DNA of 64,000 nt, taken from contig OU862934.1 in the NCBI GenBank assembly GCA_917880885.1, forward strand, positions 31,046,734 to 31,110,733, in the 5' to 3' direction. Below, piece by piece: positions 1 through 10,085 of this stretch (position 1 is its first letter; each line of letters opens with the position of its first letter). The stretch comes from Limnephilus marmoratus (lineage: Eukaryota; Arthropoda; Insecta; Trichoptera; Limnephilidae). Below the pieces are notes generated by a model. The model was given only the letters and a program-made list of their open reading frames with translations, did no database searches and was not told where the DNA came from. The translations under genes were made by a program, and so were the position numbers.

Positions 1-211
1 GGGGGAGAGAAACCTGGGAGGAGGGAGGGGTACTCGGGAGGGGGATTCGCGGGATGGAGGAAGGGGGGAGTGGAGTGGGGAGAGGGAAGGTGGAGGAGGC
101 AAAGTGGGAAAGTGAGAGGGGAAGGGGACGCGGAAGAGGAAGAGGAGGCGGAAGGGGAATGGGACGAATGGGAAAGGACACGCAGGATTAAATGGCATAG
201 CAACGCTTACC
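1..211 (+). mobile_element. Helitron-like element, 3' part, cut by window edge
   Basis: The first 180 bases are a G/A-rich run of GGGGGAG- and GGGAAGG-type words. They are followed by a short terminus-like sequence, GGCATAGCAACGCTTACC. The same layout, G-rich tract then GGCATNGCAACGCATGCCGGG, occurs at 1000-1197 and 39680-39988, where it ends in a Helitron-type CTAG or its relic. Here the last bases before CTAG are missing and family A sequence follows directly. No coding sequence is seen. Confidence 0.55.
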
Positions 212-420
212 GGATCGGGAGAGACTGGTTGAAGGAGACCTTTTGACCTCTCCAGCAGAATGGGTTCAAACGTCCGTCGCTACTATCGGCACTTACCCCC
301 AGATTCCTCCTTTTCCTCAAAAAGCCCCCACAGAGCATCCCCAAAGATGAACTAGGCCCTCAGGGAAATATTTTTCTCAGGGAGTGAATTTTTCCCTTCT
401 GTGTGAGACTAATGAAAATA
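212..420 (+). repeat. Family A interspersed repeat, 5'-truncated copy
   Basis: It matches the 3' half of the 440-bp family A: GGATCGGGAGAGACTGGTTG, the dinucleotide-poor 'cccccagattcc' segment, and the terminal CCTCAGGGAAA...TTTCTCAGGG hairpin before an AATGAAAATAAA tail. It abuts the Helitron 3' piece with no visible TSD. Confidence 0.75.
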
Positions 421-589
421 AATATTGATATTTTTTTTGTTTCGTTTGTCCGTAAATTTGTTTGTTAGTTCCGGTTCAAGATGGTGGCCGTTTTCATGAT
501 TAAATATCGATTGCCCTTTCAAATGTACACTCGAAGTGTTTATTTGGACTTACTAATTGCATTTTTTTGGACAAATTGTGTAATCCTTA

Positions 590-1197
590 TCTTTTACATA
601 TATAAAAATCAATGTTTGTTGCTTGCATGTATGTATACGCGTATGTTCCTTGTGCGTTGCTAAACCATTCATCCGATTCCGATGAAACTTTAGGGATTTG
701 ACGTGCGCATGCCCACAATGGTTTCTATATACAATAGTGAGCTCTGGCATCATGAAACTATACGTTCCTAAACAATTCATCTGATTGCGAACTTTGGTTT
801 CTATAAATTATAGTTAGCTCTGGCATTATGAAATTGTTTCTATACTATTCATCCGATTGCGATGAAACTTTGGTGATTTGTTGTGTGCACGCCAGCGAAG
901 GTTCCTATATATAAATATATTCTCGTATACTGGTGAGCTATGGCGTTATGAAAGTTCTATAAAATGAGTGTACTTCGTATAGTTTAGCGTCAAGGACGGT
1001 GGGAGGGAGGGGAAGAGTTATCTGGGGGGGGGGAGGAAAACGAAGGAGTGGGGGTCGCAGGAGGGACGACGAGGGAGGTAGGAAGAGGAACGTGGGATGG
1101 AAATGGGACGGGAATGAGGACGCTTGGGGTGTGACACTCCGGGAGAAACTATTTCTTTCTTTCAGTGGCATTGCAACGCATGCCGGGTATTCGCTAG
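590..1197 (+). mobile_element. Non-autonomous Helitron
   Basis: The 5' end is TCTTTTACATATATAAAAA, preceded by A (589). The 3' end is ATGCCGGGTATTCGCTAG, followed by T (1198). This fits Helitron insertion between A and T with TC...CTAG termini. The interior has three diverged tandem segments (about 661-770, 771-846, 847-955), each with the ATTCATC.GATTGCGATGAAAC and GAGCTCTGGCATTATGAAA motifs. A G-rich stretch (1000-1110) follows. No Rep/helicase coding is present. Confidence 0.75.
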
Positions 1198-1262
1198 TTT
1201 GAAATAAAATAGGTATAAAAACATATGGTTTATAATTAAGTTATATACATTTAAGTACTATA

Positions 1263-1652
1263 AAACCAGTCCTCATAGCACAAAGGGCAATTCTGAAAAT
1301 TATACTTAGAGTACCCATCAGAACCCCTACAGACTATGTTTTTAAAGCGCTGAATTTAATGTCACTGAAACAATTATTTACAAAATATATTCTAATTTAC
1401 GCATTCAAAAATCAGGATAACTTTACACAGACAAACTCGGGCCGATTCACAAGATCTACATTACAACATACATTCTACCAACCTACAACTAAAATGACTT
1501 TTGGACAAAGAAATATGCAATACTTCTCTATAAAATTATTTTATTTACTCCCTCTTGCAATGAAATCCATTAAAAAAATAACCGCCTTCAAAAGAAGCAT
1601 AAAAATATGGATTATGGACATGGAAAGAAAGAAAATAGATTCAATTTTGTAA
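1263..1652 (+). pseudogene. LINE reverse transcriptase C-terminus, 5'-truncated
   Basis: An open frame of about 130 codons matches the tail beyond the RT domain of CR1/Jockey-group LINEs. Near its start it reads AQRAILKIILRVPIRTPTDY, then a FGQRN...FYLLPLAMKSI segment, the usual 'SFGQRS..., LYN.LP..IK' tail, then FKRSIKIW before the stop. No RT catalytic motifs remain, so this is the 3' end of a 5'-truncated insertion. It is the same segment type as 28811-29001 and 46780-47231 but clearly a different family by sequence. A 3' UTR with a hairpin and an A-rich tail follows to about 1872. The Met codons inside are not native starts. Confidence 0.7.
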
Positions 1653-1872
1653 CCAAACAAAGAATAATGCTTGTTTTGTACTTTATTTTAGATCTAACTT
1701 CATAATTTTCCTCGGTAATATTCTAGCATAGGTATTTATTTATAATTCAAATAATAAAACTTGTACAATGTGTCCTTAGAACGGGGTACCCCAGTAAGGA
1801 CACATTTTCTCTAAAAAACTGTAAAAAAAAAAATAATAAAAAAATAAAAAAAATAAAATAAATCAATAAAAG
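1653..1872 (+). mobile_element. LINE 3' UTR with nested hairpin and A-rich tail
   Basis: The 3' UTR of the truncated LINE ends in (AATAAAAA)-type sequence at 1821-1872. It holds a perfect outer stem (1769-1778 TGTGTCCTTA with 1795-1804 TAAGGACACA) around an inner perfect palindrome, GGGGTACCCC (1783-1792). The layout recurs in the other LINE tails of the window. Confidence 0.7.
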
Positions 1873-2462
1873 TAGGCATTTATTGAATAAGTGAAAATTT
1901 AAAACACTGATTTTAATGCAAGGTCAACCATTAATAGATAATATACAAGTAAATTTTTTTCTTGTGACGTTTTAAGGTTCATTCACAACAGGAGCTTAAA
2001 GCCCTTGAATGGGGCTTCACGCGCCTAAAGTTCTGAAAGGATAAGTGTGAGAGGGTTACGTGATTATCTCAGCCTAAATATAAAACTAAAAATGATACGA
2101 CAAGAAAGAAATGAAAAGTTACACGTGTTCATAACGATTCACAGGTACACAAAAAAAATAAACAGACATTATAAAAATAGCACATTTCTACTAAAAGGAA
2201 AAACAATTTGTTGAAATATTATGTTAAGGAACATTTATTTTTTACATTGCCAACCTCCACACAGGAAACATCGAGGAAAATATTTTTTTAATTCATGTTT
2301 ACGGATAGCGTGTGGGTGATATTTTTAACCACCGCATTTTAAAATTATTTTCTCCGTTTGCTCGTCATTTTCAAAAGATCATTTTTAAAATTTTTCGCCA
2401 ACATTAAAAAAATCATACATTCGAATTTTATCATGGAGCCATACACACTTATTATAGTGCTA
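1873..2462. other. Unassigned AT-rich spacer
   Basis: No frame with coding character, no tRNA-like boxes and no match to repeats elsewhere in the window were seen. Confidence 0.5.
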
Positions 2463-2725
2463 CTAGCAGACCCGGCCACATGTTGCTGTGGCTAACGAAA
2501 AACAACGCCATTACCCAACCTTTATAAAAACCACACTACCCCCTTGCCAGCTGCCCGCTGCCCGCTGCCAGAATTAAACATTTGAATTTCTCGACTTTTC
2601 TCTACTATAATAAGCATGTATTATACATATAAACCATCCTCTTGAATCATCTATTGGTGAAAACCGCATGAAAATCCGTTGCGTAGTTTAAAAGATCTAT
2701 GCGCACATACATTTTGAGCGACTTC
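2463..2725 (-). mobile_element. Helitron 3' part on the minus strand
   Basis: Read on the minus strand it ends ...AGCCACAGCAACATGTGGCCGGGTCTGCTAG at 2463, nearly the same as the Helitron end at 53045-53075. Upstream lies the conserved CGGATTTTCATGCGGTTTTC segment that also follows the 5' end of the Helitron at 52433. The 5' TC end is not recognisable, so the element is truncated or diverged. Confidence 0.7.
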
Positions 2726-3206
2726 ATTTTGTACTATGTAATGATATAGCTAATGAATTAACCTGTATTTTACAGTTTATCTCGTGTTTGTATAATTTAT
2801 AAAAAACAATCGTAAAGTTTATAACCGCGCGAATCCTGCGTGGTTATTACTTTGAAACAGCCGTGAGAGGTACTTACTCGAGTCAACATAGATTATTTTC
2901 GTTTTCTGTGTATTGTCTGTGGTATATTTGATATCGGAAAGTGCATATCTATGGAAAAGGACTTAATTTTAACCACAGCGAATCAAAAATTCTGCGTTAA
3001 AAACAAAATTTTTAACATCGTTATAAAATACTCTACAAAGTTCGGATTTAAGACATGTATGGTAATAATAAAAATAACAAAGGGAGCTTCAAATATTTAA
3101 ATAAAAAATTGCCGTACCTAGGAGATAATTGCCTTTTTTATCCGAAAAGCAATCGGAGACATTTAAAATGGCGCCAATATATGGCAAAATCGCTTTAGTG
3201 GTTAAG
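2726..3206. other. Unassigned spacer
   Basis: AT-rich, with no open frame of note and no repeat match inside the window. Confidence 0.5.
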
Positions 3207-3444
3207 AAAAGTAAGGAGAAGAAGTTCTGAGAAGGAAAAGGGTTTAAGGGGTGGGTAGGAATCTGGGGTTCAGTATGTCCTGGTCATCCGCCTTCAAGAC
3301 CTAGACAAACCTCACCCCCATGAACCCGGGCACCCCTGCTAAATCACCAAACGTAGCGATCCACTTGGGGTGACCTATGGCAGAGGTGTTGGTTATCCAA
3401 TAAAGGTTCCCGGGGCGGCGGTACCCATTCCCGCCTCTCAAATG
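3207..3444 (-). repeat. Family A repeat, minus strand, partial
   Basis: It contains the family signature segments in reverse order: GGGTAGGAATCTGGGG, CACCCCTGCTAAATCACCAA, CTTGGGGTGACCTATGGCAG and GGTTATCCAATAAAGGTTCC. The central tens of bases between 'ctgggg' and the 'agacaaacctcacccc' segment are shortened, so this copy has an internal deletion. Confidence 0.75.
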
Positions 3445-4001
3445 GAGAGTCTCCCTTAATCAATCTCTATATAATATACCGTGGCAGATATTTTTAATTG
3501 GCCAAACAAAACTGTTCAAGTATGCCAAGACGGCCTTCGATTTTGTGCGTTTAATTTTTTTTTTTGGTTTTTCCGTCTTGTGCGTATACTAATAAATTAG
3601 AAGGTTTCCGACGCGTGAGCAGGACACGTACAGCTGCACGTGTGATACGTATGGATTTTCCAAATTTACCTCTTGCTATCCCCTACCGCTACTATGTCTC
3701 CTTTGCAATCTCTCCTTCTGCCCCTCGCAATATAAGCGTTTTAGTGAGTGTTCCTCGGTCGAACTACTACTACTTTACTGCCACTCTTATTTTCAAACGC
3801 GTTTTTCTCAAAACTACTTTTTTCGAAATTGTGTAACCTCTAGCTCCTACAATTTTTGATCAATCGTTATCAAACTCGGCACATAGTTTCTTTATATAAA
3901 TGCGCCCTATTTGAACCTCAATCCACAACAACATCTTTATTTTAACTGCAAAAAAACTTAAATCATACAAATTTTTCACATTCCTCAAAAAAATATTAAT
4001 A
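3445..4001. other. Unassigned spacer
   Basis: No recognised gene. The open frame at 3564-3836 has no domain-like pattern and no relative in the window, and is treated as chance. Confidence 0.45.
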
Positions 4002-4391
4002 TACAGGGTGTTAAGTGACGTACTTGACTTACTACTTGACTTACCAGTGATTCCTGACATTATTTGGAGTAAAAAATGTAAATGAAATTTTGGTCTCCAG
4101 TGACTTTTTTTGACGACTTTTTTTTTTTCAAAAATTTTTTCTTCAAAATCAAACAAAAAAAAATTCTTCCGCATGTCGTCACTGGTCACTCAGCCGGGTG
4201 TCCGACGAACCCCTTACCCCGCCTCCAACTATTCAACAACTACCATTTTTTTATGTTTATGTAGAAAAAAAAAAAAAAAAAAAACGTCAAAAATGTCACC
4301 GGAGACCAAAATTTCATTTACTTTTTTTACTCCAAATAATGTCAGGAATCACTGGTTAAAGTAAGTCTAGTACGTCCCTTAACACCCTGTA
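4002..4391. mobile_element. MITE with about 100-bp terminal inverted repeats
   Basis: The left arm, from TACAGGGTGTTAAGTGACG (4002), is matched in reverse complement by the right arm ending ...TTAACACCCTGTA (4391). The match continues through the shared CAGTGATTCCTGACATTATT and AAATTTTGGTCTCC segments, with only a few differences over about 100 bases. TATA-like bases flank both ends. The middle is T-rich then A-rich. The CAGGGTGT ends resemble those of the 2.7-kb gene-carrying element at 30741-33447, so mobilisation by such an element is possible. Confidence 0.8.
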
Positions 4392-4571
4392 TATATCTTT
4401 TTTTTATTTATTACTTTTTTTGTGCATTACAGATTAATATAATCCTATTACAATACACATAGAATATTAGATTGGATTATGTACATGTAGGTACATTGTA
4501 CATACAACATAAATACATTATTGTGTATCACATCATCTGATTGCATAAATAAAATTACAATAATACATATT

Positions 4572-5218
4572 TTATAGCTCTTGCCTAAAATTACTCTTCA
4601 AACGTTCAAGACTAATGTTGAAAATGTCATGGGACCTAGAGATATCATTTAGCAGTACCATACCTCTTGTCATGCTGTGCTGGGCCAGAACATCTGTTCT
4701 GCCATGTGGGATACAGAGCAAGTCGTGGTGGCGACCCTGGCAGTAATTGTACGGTACGAACAATTTAAAGCATTCTAAGAGGTATGGGCTGTCAACGTAA
4801 TAGTTCATAATTTTGAAAGCTGTTACTGTTAGGGTTACATTCCTTCTAGATTGGAGACTTTCGAAGCGCGTTTCAGATAGAAAATCCATATGATGCATAA
4901 ATCGCGGGTATTCACCAATTCACCATGCATTCTCAAATAAAGATACCGTAGAATTTTTTTTTGGATTTGTTCCAATAAATCTAAGTATTTTTTCTGGTAT
5001 GGGGCCCAAACAGCAGAAGCGTATTCTAATTTTGATCGTATAATGCAGTTGAACATCGATGTCATTGTTTCAGGCTTGGGAAATTGTTTACTTATTCTTA
5101 TCACAAATCCAAGAAGTTTGTAACACGATGATGCCAACCCTACCATATGATCTGAAAAAGTAAGTTTGGGATCAAATGTGACCCCGAGGTCCAAGTGGAA
5201 GAAACACTTTGACTTCAC
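4572..5218 (-). pseudogene. LINE reverse transcriptase C-terminal fragment
   Basis: Two overlapping minus-strand frames (5218-4835, then 4898-4572) together read as the end of a non-LTR RT. They run from the thumb region (LDLGVTFDPKLTFSDHM, the usual 'YLGV..D..L.W..HI' element) through KLEYASAVWAPYQKKYLDLL and QIQKKILRYLYL into the C-terminal tail. The frame change near 4870 breaks the protein. Catalytic motifs upstream are lost through 5' truncation. The 3' UTR runs to a T-run at about 4398-4407 (the A-tail on the minus strand). The fragment at 36067-36650 belongs to the same lineage: it shares the QIQKKILRYLYLR-type segment. Confidence 0.75.
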
Positions 5219-5221
5219 CTT

Positions 5222-5300
5222 TCAAGATGGTCAATCCTCTCAGTATCACCCTGGTAAAAGCCACCATTCCATTAATTGGGGCAGCCAAATGAACATCTTC
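5222..5300 (+). repeat. Fragment of tRNA-derived SINE S1 (body)
   Basis: CTCTCAGTATCACCCTGGTAA and the following CCACCATTC segment match the body of S1 copies at 21256-21655 and 43284-43645. Head and tail are missing. Confidence 0.6.
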
Positions 5301-5416
5301 TCTCTTAAAAATGCCAGTATTTTATACATAAGGATTACATTCAGTAGTGTTCTAACGCTTGCAACGGGAGCACGTTACCGCGGTATCATATTCGCGCTTG
5401 CAACCGTAACCCTTTC

Positions 5417-6490
5417 ATGGCGATAGAAGATCTAATAAACACGCTGAAAAATGAAGTACAAAAGATACAAACAGTCAAGGACTCTAAAACTAAAACCAAC
5501 ATGGAAAAAATTATATTGGATCTCGATAATGAAATAAAATCTACAATACTAATAATGCAAGAACAAATCATACATTTACAAGACAAACTTATTGAAAAAA
5601 ACGATCAATTGGTGGGAAATATTGAAAAAATTATGAAAACCGCAATAACACCATCCTATGCTCAAGTAGTATCAACAACCAAAGTTATGCCTCAAGAAGA
5701 GAGATTCTCAATCATTATATCGTCAACTAAAAATAATACAAAAGCCGAAGAAATTGAAAATATAATTAAAAAGGAAATAAAATTAAACAACCTAAAGATA
5801 GGTATAAACGGTTTGAGGAAAACAAAAGAAGAAAAAATAATAATATCGTGTCCTAAAAAGGAATATGCAAATATCCTAACTGATGAATTAAAAAAACTAA
5901 AAAATGAACTGGTGGTAAATGAAGTACAAAAAAGAAGACCTAAAATAATAATAAAAGGATTAAAATCCAATCTTACTGAGGAAGAAATAGTTTGCGGAAT
6001 AATTAACCAGAACGAAGGAATTGAAGATGTCTACAAGGAAAGTGAAGACAACAAAATCACATTAATAGCGGAGATAAAGAACACAAACATAAATGAAAAA
6101 CAGCGCCTATTCACTAACTACATCATAGAAACTAGTGGGAAAATGCGAAAAAATCTTCTAGCACTCGGTAAACTAAATATTCAGTTTCAACGAGTAAAAA
6201 TTGACGACTGCAGCCCTCTGACGCAATGTTTTCATTGCTGTATGTTTATGCATACGGCTAAAAGATGTCTACATCGAACCAACCCTCCAATTTGCCCACA
6301 CTGCACAGGCGACCACATCCTTTCAAAATGCCCGGAAAGAGAAAATACAACCCCAGCGTGTGTAAACTGCATCAGACAAAACACTAAATATGGAGAAAAA
6401 AATCCTACAGACCACACGGCCAACAGTACTTTGTGCAACTATCGAAACAAGATGCTGAAAATTGCGAGAGATCGCATTGACTACGATTAA
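5417..6490 (+). CDS. LINE ORF1 protein (gag-like, CCHC zinc knuckles)
   Basis: This 357-residue protein should bind the LINE RNA and form the ribonucleoprotein that carries it back to the nucleus. Residues 1-75 are rich in charged heptads and leucines and look like a coiled coil. About 95-250 hold two beta/alpha segments of the kind seen in gag-like ORF1 proteins of Jockey- and R1-type elements. The C-terminus has a complete CX2CX4HX4C knuckle (C271, C274, H279, C284), a second CX2CX3HX4C (C293, C296, H300, C305) and a third, widely spaced one (C315, C318, H333, C340). The start is the first ATG after the leader. The stop overlaps the next ATG as TAATG (6488-6492). The composition is very Lys/Ile/Asn-rich, like ORF2, as expected of an AT-rich element. 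Confidence 0.88.
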   Translation: MAIEDLINTLKNEVQKIQTVKDSKTKTNMEKIILDLDNEIKSTILIMQEQIIHLQDKLIEKNDQLVGNIEKIMKTAITPSYAQVVSTTKVMPQEERFSIIISSTKNNTKAEEIENIIKKEIKLNNLKIGINGLRKTKEEKIIISCPKKEYANILTDELKKLKNELVVNEVQKRRPKIIIKGLKSNLTEEEIVCGIINQNEGIEDVYKESEDNKITLIAEIKNTNINEKQRLFTNYIIETSGKMRKNLLALGKLNIQFQRVKIDDCSPLTQCFHCCMFMHTAKRCLHRTNPPICPHCTGDHILSKCPERENTTPACVNCIRQNTKYGEKNPTDHTANSTLCNYRNKMLKIARDRIDYD

Positions 6491-6849
6491 TGATGTATAG
6501 TATTATTTACAATTCAAACGAAAACAAAAACAATACTTTGAAGAAATACTTCGATAAACTCGCCCGCAAAGGGTTAGTTTTATTACACCGGTATAATATA
6601 CGCCGAATCTATACATTTTATACTAATTTCGCAAAAGTGAGTGTAATCCGAGCGCATCGTTATTGTTGTAAGTTATTTTATTACTATCGAATACAATTAT
6701 TATGGGTCAGTTTATCAAACAAATTTTCGATAGCTATAAATTTTCGAAAAATCTATGTAAAAATCCCCGCAATTTTTGAAACAAATTATTGAAACATAAA
6801 CATATATCAATGTCAATATTCTATTAAAATATATACCTAATATACTTTC
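6491..6849 (+). other. LINE intercistronic region with in-frame 100-codon open stretch
   Basis: An open frame starts at the overlapping TAATG (ATG at 6490) and ends at TGA (6790-6792). It is in the same phase as ORF2 but is separated from it by that stop and a TAA at about 6838. It has no recognisable domain. It could be a lost N-terminal extension of ORF2 or plain spacer. The 359-base gap is long for this type of element. Confidence 0.4.
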
Positions 6850-9831
6850 ATGACTAACTCACTATTTGAAGATATAGACTCATCTTTCATTGTTTCAGAA
6901 AATATCTGTCTATCCAGTTTCGAATGTAATAACTCACTATCAGAAATAGACCCTCTTAAATCATTAACAATCCTTCACTTAAATATTCGAAGCATCTATA
7001 AAAATTTTGATCATTTTACACTAGAATTGAATGAGCTGGCCCTTAAACCTGATTGTATTGTATTGTCTGAAGCCAGAATTAGTCCCAACTCAAGTACTTA
7101 TAATTTACCGGGATACAAATACTTTGTTACATCTTACAACATTAATCAAAATAGTGGAATAGTTGTTTTTGTAAAATGTATTTTTAACGATGTTTCTGTT
7201 AATGAAATATTTATCGAACTTGTTAATTGTCTACATATTAAAATCAATATAAAAAATATTTTTTATGATATAATTGCATTATATAGAACCCACAGCTCAA
7301 GCATTAATAATTTTACCGAAAACCTGAAAACTTTTATAAATACAAACCGGTTTCAAAATGCAATTATTGTAGGAGATATTAATATCGACATATCTGATGA
7401 TTTTGAAAACAACAGTAATAAGGAAAAAACTGAATATATTAACACTTTATCAGAACTCAATTTCAAACCATGTATAAAAAAATATACAAGAGAATGTTTT
7501 GGACAAAGGCCATCTTGTATTGACCATATTTGGTGCAATACTAATGAAACTGATAAAATAAAATCTGTTATTTGGAAAAATAGTATTACTGATCACCACA
7601 CATGCATTGTAACTATTAAAACTGATAAAATAAATAAGAATAATTATTGTCGCTATAACTTACCAAAAAATCTAATTAATTATAAAAAATTACAACAATA
7701 TCTTGAAAATGAAATTTGGGAAACTGTACTATCGTCTAACAATACCGATTTATGTTCACGGAATTTTGAATTGACATTGAATAAGCATATCCAATCCTCC
7801 TCTTCCATTGTAACAAACTTTCCAAAGACTAAGTTTAAAAAATTAAAACCGTGGATTACACAAGGAATTATCATATCAATTAGGCATAAAGAAAAAATTT
7901 ATAAAGAGCTAAAAAAGTTTCCTGAAAACAATAAACTACGCGAATATTTTAAAAATTTTAGAAATAAATTATGTTACATAATCCGGAAAACAAAAGAAGA
8001 TTTCTATAAAGATAAAATCAATATTGCTGGTAACAACAATAAAAAGGTGTGGCAAACTATTAATGAAATGATCAATAAAAAACCTAAAAATTCAAATATA
8101 AATAAAATCTCAGATATTGATAACACAATTTACAATGTCAACACAGATCCATTGAAATGTGCAAATATCTTAAACAATTATTTTGGGTCAGTTGGTGAAA
8201 AATTAGCAATTAAAATAAAAAACAGAGATAATGATAATTATAATCTACCAACACCTCCCATTCCTTGTAACACCCTAACACAGTTTCAACGAACTAACTC
8301 TGATGAAATCAAAGATACTATTAATGAATTAAAAGGAAATTCTTCCCCTGGTTATGACAATATTTCTGTAGAAATACTTAAAAGAAATTCTAACTCACTT
8401 TGCAAACCTTTGGCACACATCATAAATACAAGTTTTGTTAATGGCAACTTTCCCTTAAATTACAAAAAAACTATTATTACCCCAATTTTTAAATCTGGGG
8501 ACCCCTGTCTAAGCAGTAACTATAGGCCAATTTCTCTCACTTCAAACATTGCAAAAATATTTGAAAAAGTTGTAAAAAAACAAATATTTAAATTTGTGAA
8601 AGAAAATAACATATTAAATGCACATCAATATGGTTTTAGAGAAAATTTAAGCACTCAAGATGCTATCGTTGATTTAACATCTAAAATATATAAATCTTTA
8701 GATAGTAAAAAAAAATGTATTGGAACATTTGTTGACTTAAGAAAAGCATTTGACAGTATATCGCACTCTAACCTTATCTCTAAACTAACGAAAATTGGTA
8801 TAACTGACAATGCTTTAACTTGGATCGAAAATTATCTATTTAATAGAGAGCAATTTGTTAAATTAAAGGGCCTTATGAGCGATTCTCAGACCACGAATTT
8901 TGGCATCCCGCAGGGAACTGTACTGGGGCCAATTCTTTTTATCATTTATGTCAACGATATGTTTAAACTTAACATCAAATCTAAACTCATTTCATATGCA
9001 GACGACACAGCAATTCTAACTGAAGGTTTAACTTGGAATGAAACCCAGAAAACAGCAGAATTAGACTTAAACATCCTAAAAAAATGGTTCGATTCAAACT
9101 TGCTGTCACTTAATACGGAAAAAACCTTTGTAATACCGTTCACCATTAATAAACATGCATTCCCTGAAAATTTAATGATAAGTATACATTCATACAATTG
9201 CAATAGAAACACAAATTTATGTAAACCTGACTGCTCTGTACTCACTGTTAAAACTAATATAAAATACCTCGGTGTAATTATAGATAGCAATTTAAAGTGG
9301 AAAATACAAATCAATGCAACAGTAGAAAGATTAAGAAAATTAATGTACATTTTTCTTAGAATACGAAACATATTAAATTTTAAACTATTAAGAACTATCT
9401 ATTTCTCACTGATCCAATCTGTATTACAATATGGAATTCTTGGTTGGGGTGGTGCATTCAAAACTTCTCTCATGCCTTTAGAAATCATCCAAAAATTATT
9501 AATAAAAATAATTCTAAAAAAACCATATGATTTCCCCACCATAAGATTATTTCAAGAATTTAAAGTCCTTTCACTACACAATATTTATAAAAAAATTACA
9601 CTTTTACAAATCCACAAAGATTGTTTCAACAATGATAACTCATTATCTATTTCAAACAGCAAAAGACCAAATATTCTTGGCTCTATAACTATCCCGCGTT
9701 GTAATACCACTACAGCCCAACATTTTTATAAATATTTTGGAGTCAAGTGGTTTAACCAGTTACCCCTTAACTTAAGATTGGAAATTAATTATAAAAAATT
9801 CAAAAGTTCTATAAAAACACTAAATCATTAG
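6850..9831 (+). CDS. LINE ORF2: AP-like endonuclease and reverse transcriptase
   Basis: This 993-residue protein should nick target DNA and copy the LINE RNA at the nick (target-primed reverse transcription). The endonuclease begins near residue 37 (LTILHLNIRSI) and has GDINID at 175-180, SCIDHIW around D225 and TDHHT with D248/H249, which are the usual catalytic blocks. The RT spans about 450-770. It has RPISLTSN, motif A FVDLRKAFDSI (D629), motif B GIPQGTVLGP (from 685) and the catalytic YADDT (D718, D719). The thumb is seen as IKYLGVIIDSNLKWK. A C..C cluster (CNRNTNLCKPDC) just before the thumb recurs in related insect LINEs. The tail ends with a WFNQLPLNLR-type segment. No stops or frameshifts are seen. 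The start is chosen as the ATG just upstream of the endonuclease. Confidence 0.9.
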   Translation: MTNSLFEDIDSSFIVSENICLSSFECNNSLSEIDPLKSLTILHLNIRSIYKNFDHFTLELNELALKPDCIVLSEARISPNSSTYNLPGYKYFVTSYNINQNSGIVVFVKCIFNDVSVNEIFIELVNCLHIKINIKNIFYDIIALYRTHSSSINNFTENLKTFINTNRFQNAIIVGDINIDISDDFENNSNKEKTEYINTLSELNFKPCIKKYTRECFGQRPSCIDHIWCNTNETDKIKSVIWKNSITDHHTCIVTIKTDKINKNNYCRYNLPKNLINYKKLQQYLENEIWETVLSSNNTDLCSRNFELTLNKHIQSSSSIVTNFPKTKFKKLKPWITQGIIISIRHKEKIYKELKKFPENNKLREYFKNFRNKLCYIIRKTKEDFYKDKINIAGNNNKKVWQTINEMINKKPKNSNINKISDIDNTIYNVNTDPLKCANILNNYFGSVGEKLAIKIKNRDNDNYNLPTPPIPCNTLTQFQRTNSDEIKDTINELKGNSSPGYDNISVEILKRNSNSLCKPLAHIINTSFVNGNFPLNYKKTIITPIFKSGDPCLSSNYRPISLTSNIAKIFEKVVKKQIFKFVKENNILNAHQYGFRENLSTQDAIVDLTSKIYKSLDSKKKCIGTFVDLRKAFDSISHSNLISKLTKIGITDNALTWIENYLFNREQFVKLKGLMSDSQTTNFGIPQGTVLGPILFIIYVNDMFKLNIKSKLISYADDTAILTEGLTWNETQKTAELDLNILKKWFDSNLLSLNTEKTFVIPFTINKHAFPENLMISIHSYNCNRNTNLCKPDCSVLTVKTNIKYLGVIIDSNLKWKIQINATVERLRKLMYIFLRIRNILNFKLLRTIYFSLIQSVLQYGILGWGGAFKTSLMPLEIIQKLLIKIILKKPYDFPTIRLFQEFKVLSLHNIYKKITLLQIHKDCFNNDNSLSISNSKRPNILGSITIPRCNTTTAQHFYKYFGVKWFNQLPLNLRLEINYKKFKSSIKTLNH

Positions 9832-10085
9832 CATATTACAATAATTCAATTTAATAATACAATAGAATGTCTCTCGACAATTGATTTTGGAAATCCATTT
9901 ACTTTTATATTCTTTTCTCTTTTCTCTCTTCCTCTTCCTCTTCTTCTTCTTTTTTATACTGTTTTCTTTTTTTTTTCTATTCTATTTCATATATCTTGTT
10001 TTGAATATTTATATGTATATATATATAAAAATATATATTATAATTCTAAAAAAATATGTTAAATAGTTTTTCACACACGCTGCTC

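Noticed and set aside
3564..3836. 90-codon open frame
   Set aside because: No recognisable domain, and composition like the surrounding spacer.
5340..5416. Target-site duplication for the intact LINE
   Set aside because: I compared bases before about 5340 with those after 10219 and found no convincing repeat, so the 5' end stays approximate.
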